Shown: piece by piece, positions 5,482-5,765 of the stretch
How positions within the stretch are numbered: position 1 is the stretch's first letter
How the letters are laid out: each line of letters opens with the position of its first letter
DNA from: Verrucomicrobiaceae bacterium
GTDB taxonomy: Bacteria > Verrucomicrobiota > Verrucomicrobiae > Verrucomicrobiales > Akkermansiaceae
Assembly: GCA_947372405.1 (NCBI GenBank)
Contig: CANBTO010000350.1
Span: 1-5,765 of the forward strand
Length of the DNA: 5,765 nucleotides
Reading direction: 5' to 3'
Position numbers and translations under genes: made by a program
The notes under the pieces: generated by a model
What the model saw: only the letters and a program-made list of their open reading frames with translations
Databases searched by the model: none
Told to the model about the DNA's origin: nothing

Positions 5482-5765
5482 TTAGAATTTGGCGTTCAGG
5501 CCGATGGTCCAGATGTTGGCCTCCATGTAAGCCTGTTCCGGTGCCGCGTCGGAACCGCTGCCCGTCATGGCGTAGCGTTCGTAAGCAGCGGTGGCTGAGA
5601 AATTGTCAGTGAATTGATAGCGCAGGCGGAGCCCGACGCCCAGCGTGTCGAACGAGGACAGCCGATAGTCCGCAGAGTAGTTAGGACTGCTGCCATTCGG
5701 GGAGCTTGGTGGGGTGCCGATGGCGAGCGAGTCGAGGGTGGTCATGTAAAAGTCCGCAGCGCTCT
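5482..5765 (-). CDS. DUF3570-type outer-membrane barrel protein, C-terminal part only
   Basis: This is the 3' end of a longer gene. The frame is open to the window edge and reads SAADFYMTTLDSL upstream of an internal Met at 5743-5745, so that Met is not the start. About 93 residues are visible. The end shows alternating beta-strand patterns (LGVGLRLRYQFTDNF, SATAAYERYAM, ANIWTIGLNAKF) and a terminal Phe, as expected of an outer-membrane beta-barrel recognised by the Bam machinery. Assignment to DUF3570 rests on these C-terminal features and on the adjacent ApbE and DUF4266 genes, which I know as frequent companions of that family. With the N-terminus missing, another barrel family cannot be fully excluded. 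Function is unknown. It is the most upstream gene visible of the operon, and the promoter lies outside the window. Confidence 0.75.
   Translation of the reverse strand, partial: SAADFYMTTLDSLAIGTPPSSPNGSSPNYSADYRLSSFDTLGVGLRLRYQFTDNFSATAAYERYAMTGSGSDAAPEQAYMEANIWTIGLNAKF

Overview
All genes in this window lie on the minus strand, so transcription runs from high to low coordinates. The likely source is a member of the Verrucomicrobiota. The basis is the pair of proteins at 1908-3677, whose long shared N-terminus, putative-Ig (PIG-like) domain and Trp-containing Ig-like domain resemble families I associate with that phylum, together with a DUF4266/DUF3570/ApbE/TlpA cluster and moderately high GC. 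No rRNA or other phylogenetic marker is present, so this placement is inference.

Region 1 (5765 to about 2757) reads as one operon. In transcription order it holds the 3' end of a DUF3570-type barrel protein, an ApbE-type FAD:protein FMN transferase, an exported TlpA-like thioredoxin, a small DUF4266 lipoprotein ending in a Gly/Cys tail, and an Ig-like protein (copy B). Gaps are 16-44 bp. A strong intrinsic terminator at 2757-2799 closes the unit. The combination suggests an envelope redox or flavin-linked assembly, but its function is not established.

Region 2 (2696-1908) is a tandem paralogue of the last gene (copy A). It has exactly the same inferred length (262 aa), is about 75% identical by hand count, and appears to start at TTG. 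The duplicated unit has a period of about 981 bp and extends roughly 35 bp past the stop codon. The N-terminal 66 residues differ at only two positions although the DNA differs at about 20, so that segment is under strong protein-level constraint. It contains DSIAGAST, which resembles the ApbE flavinylation motif. This is the main hypothesis offered here.

Region 3 (1844 to 1) holds a TPMT-like SAM methyltransferase, an exported trypsin-like S1C (HtrA-like) protease with one PDZ domain and an intact catalytic triad, and the 5' part of a second, related exported S1C-type protein. The last gene begins at a GTG and overlaps the preceding gene by 11 bp. There is no plus-strand gene, tRNA, CRISPR array, insertion sequence or non-coding stretch over 300 bp. 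None of the complete genes has a convincing Shine-Dalgarno sequence.
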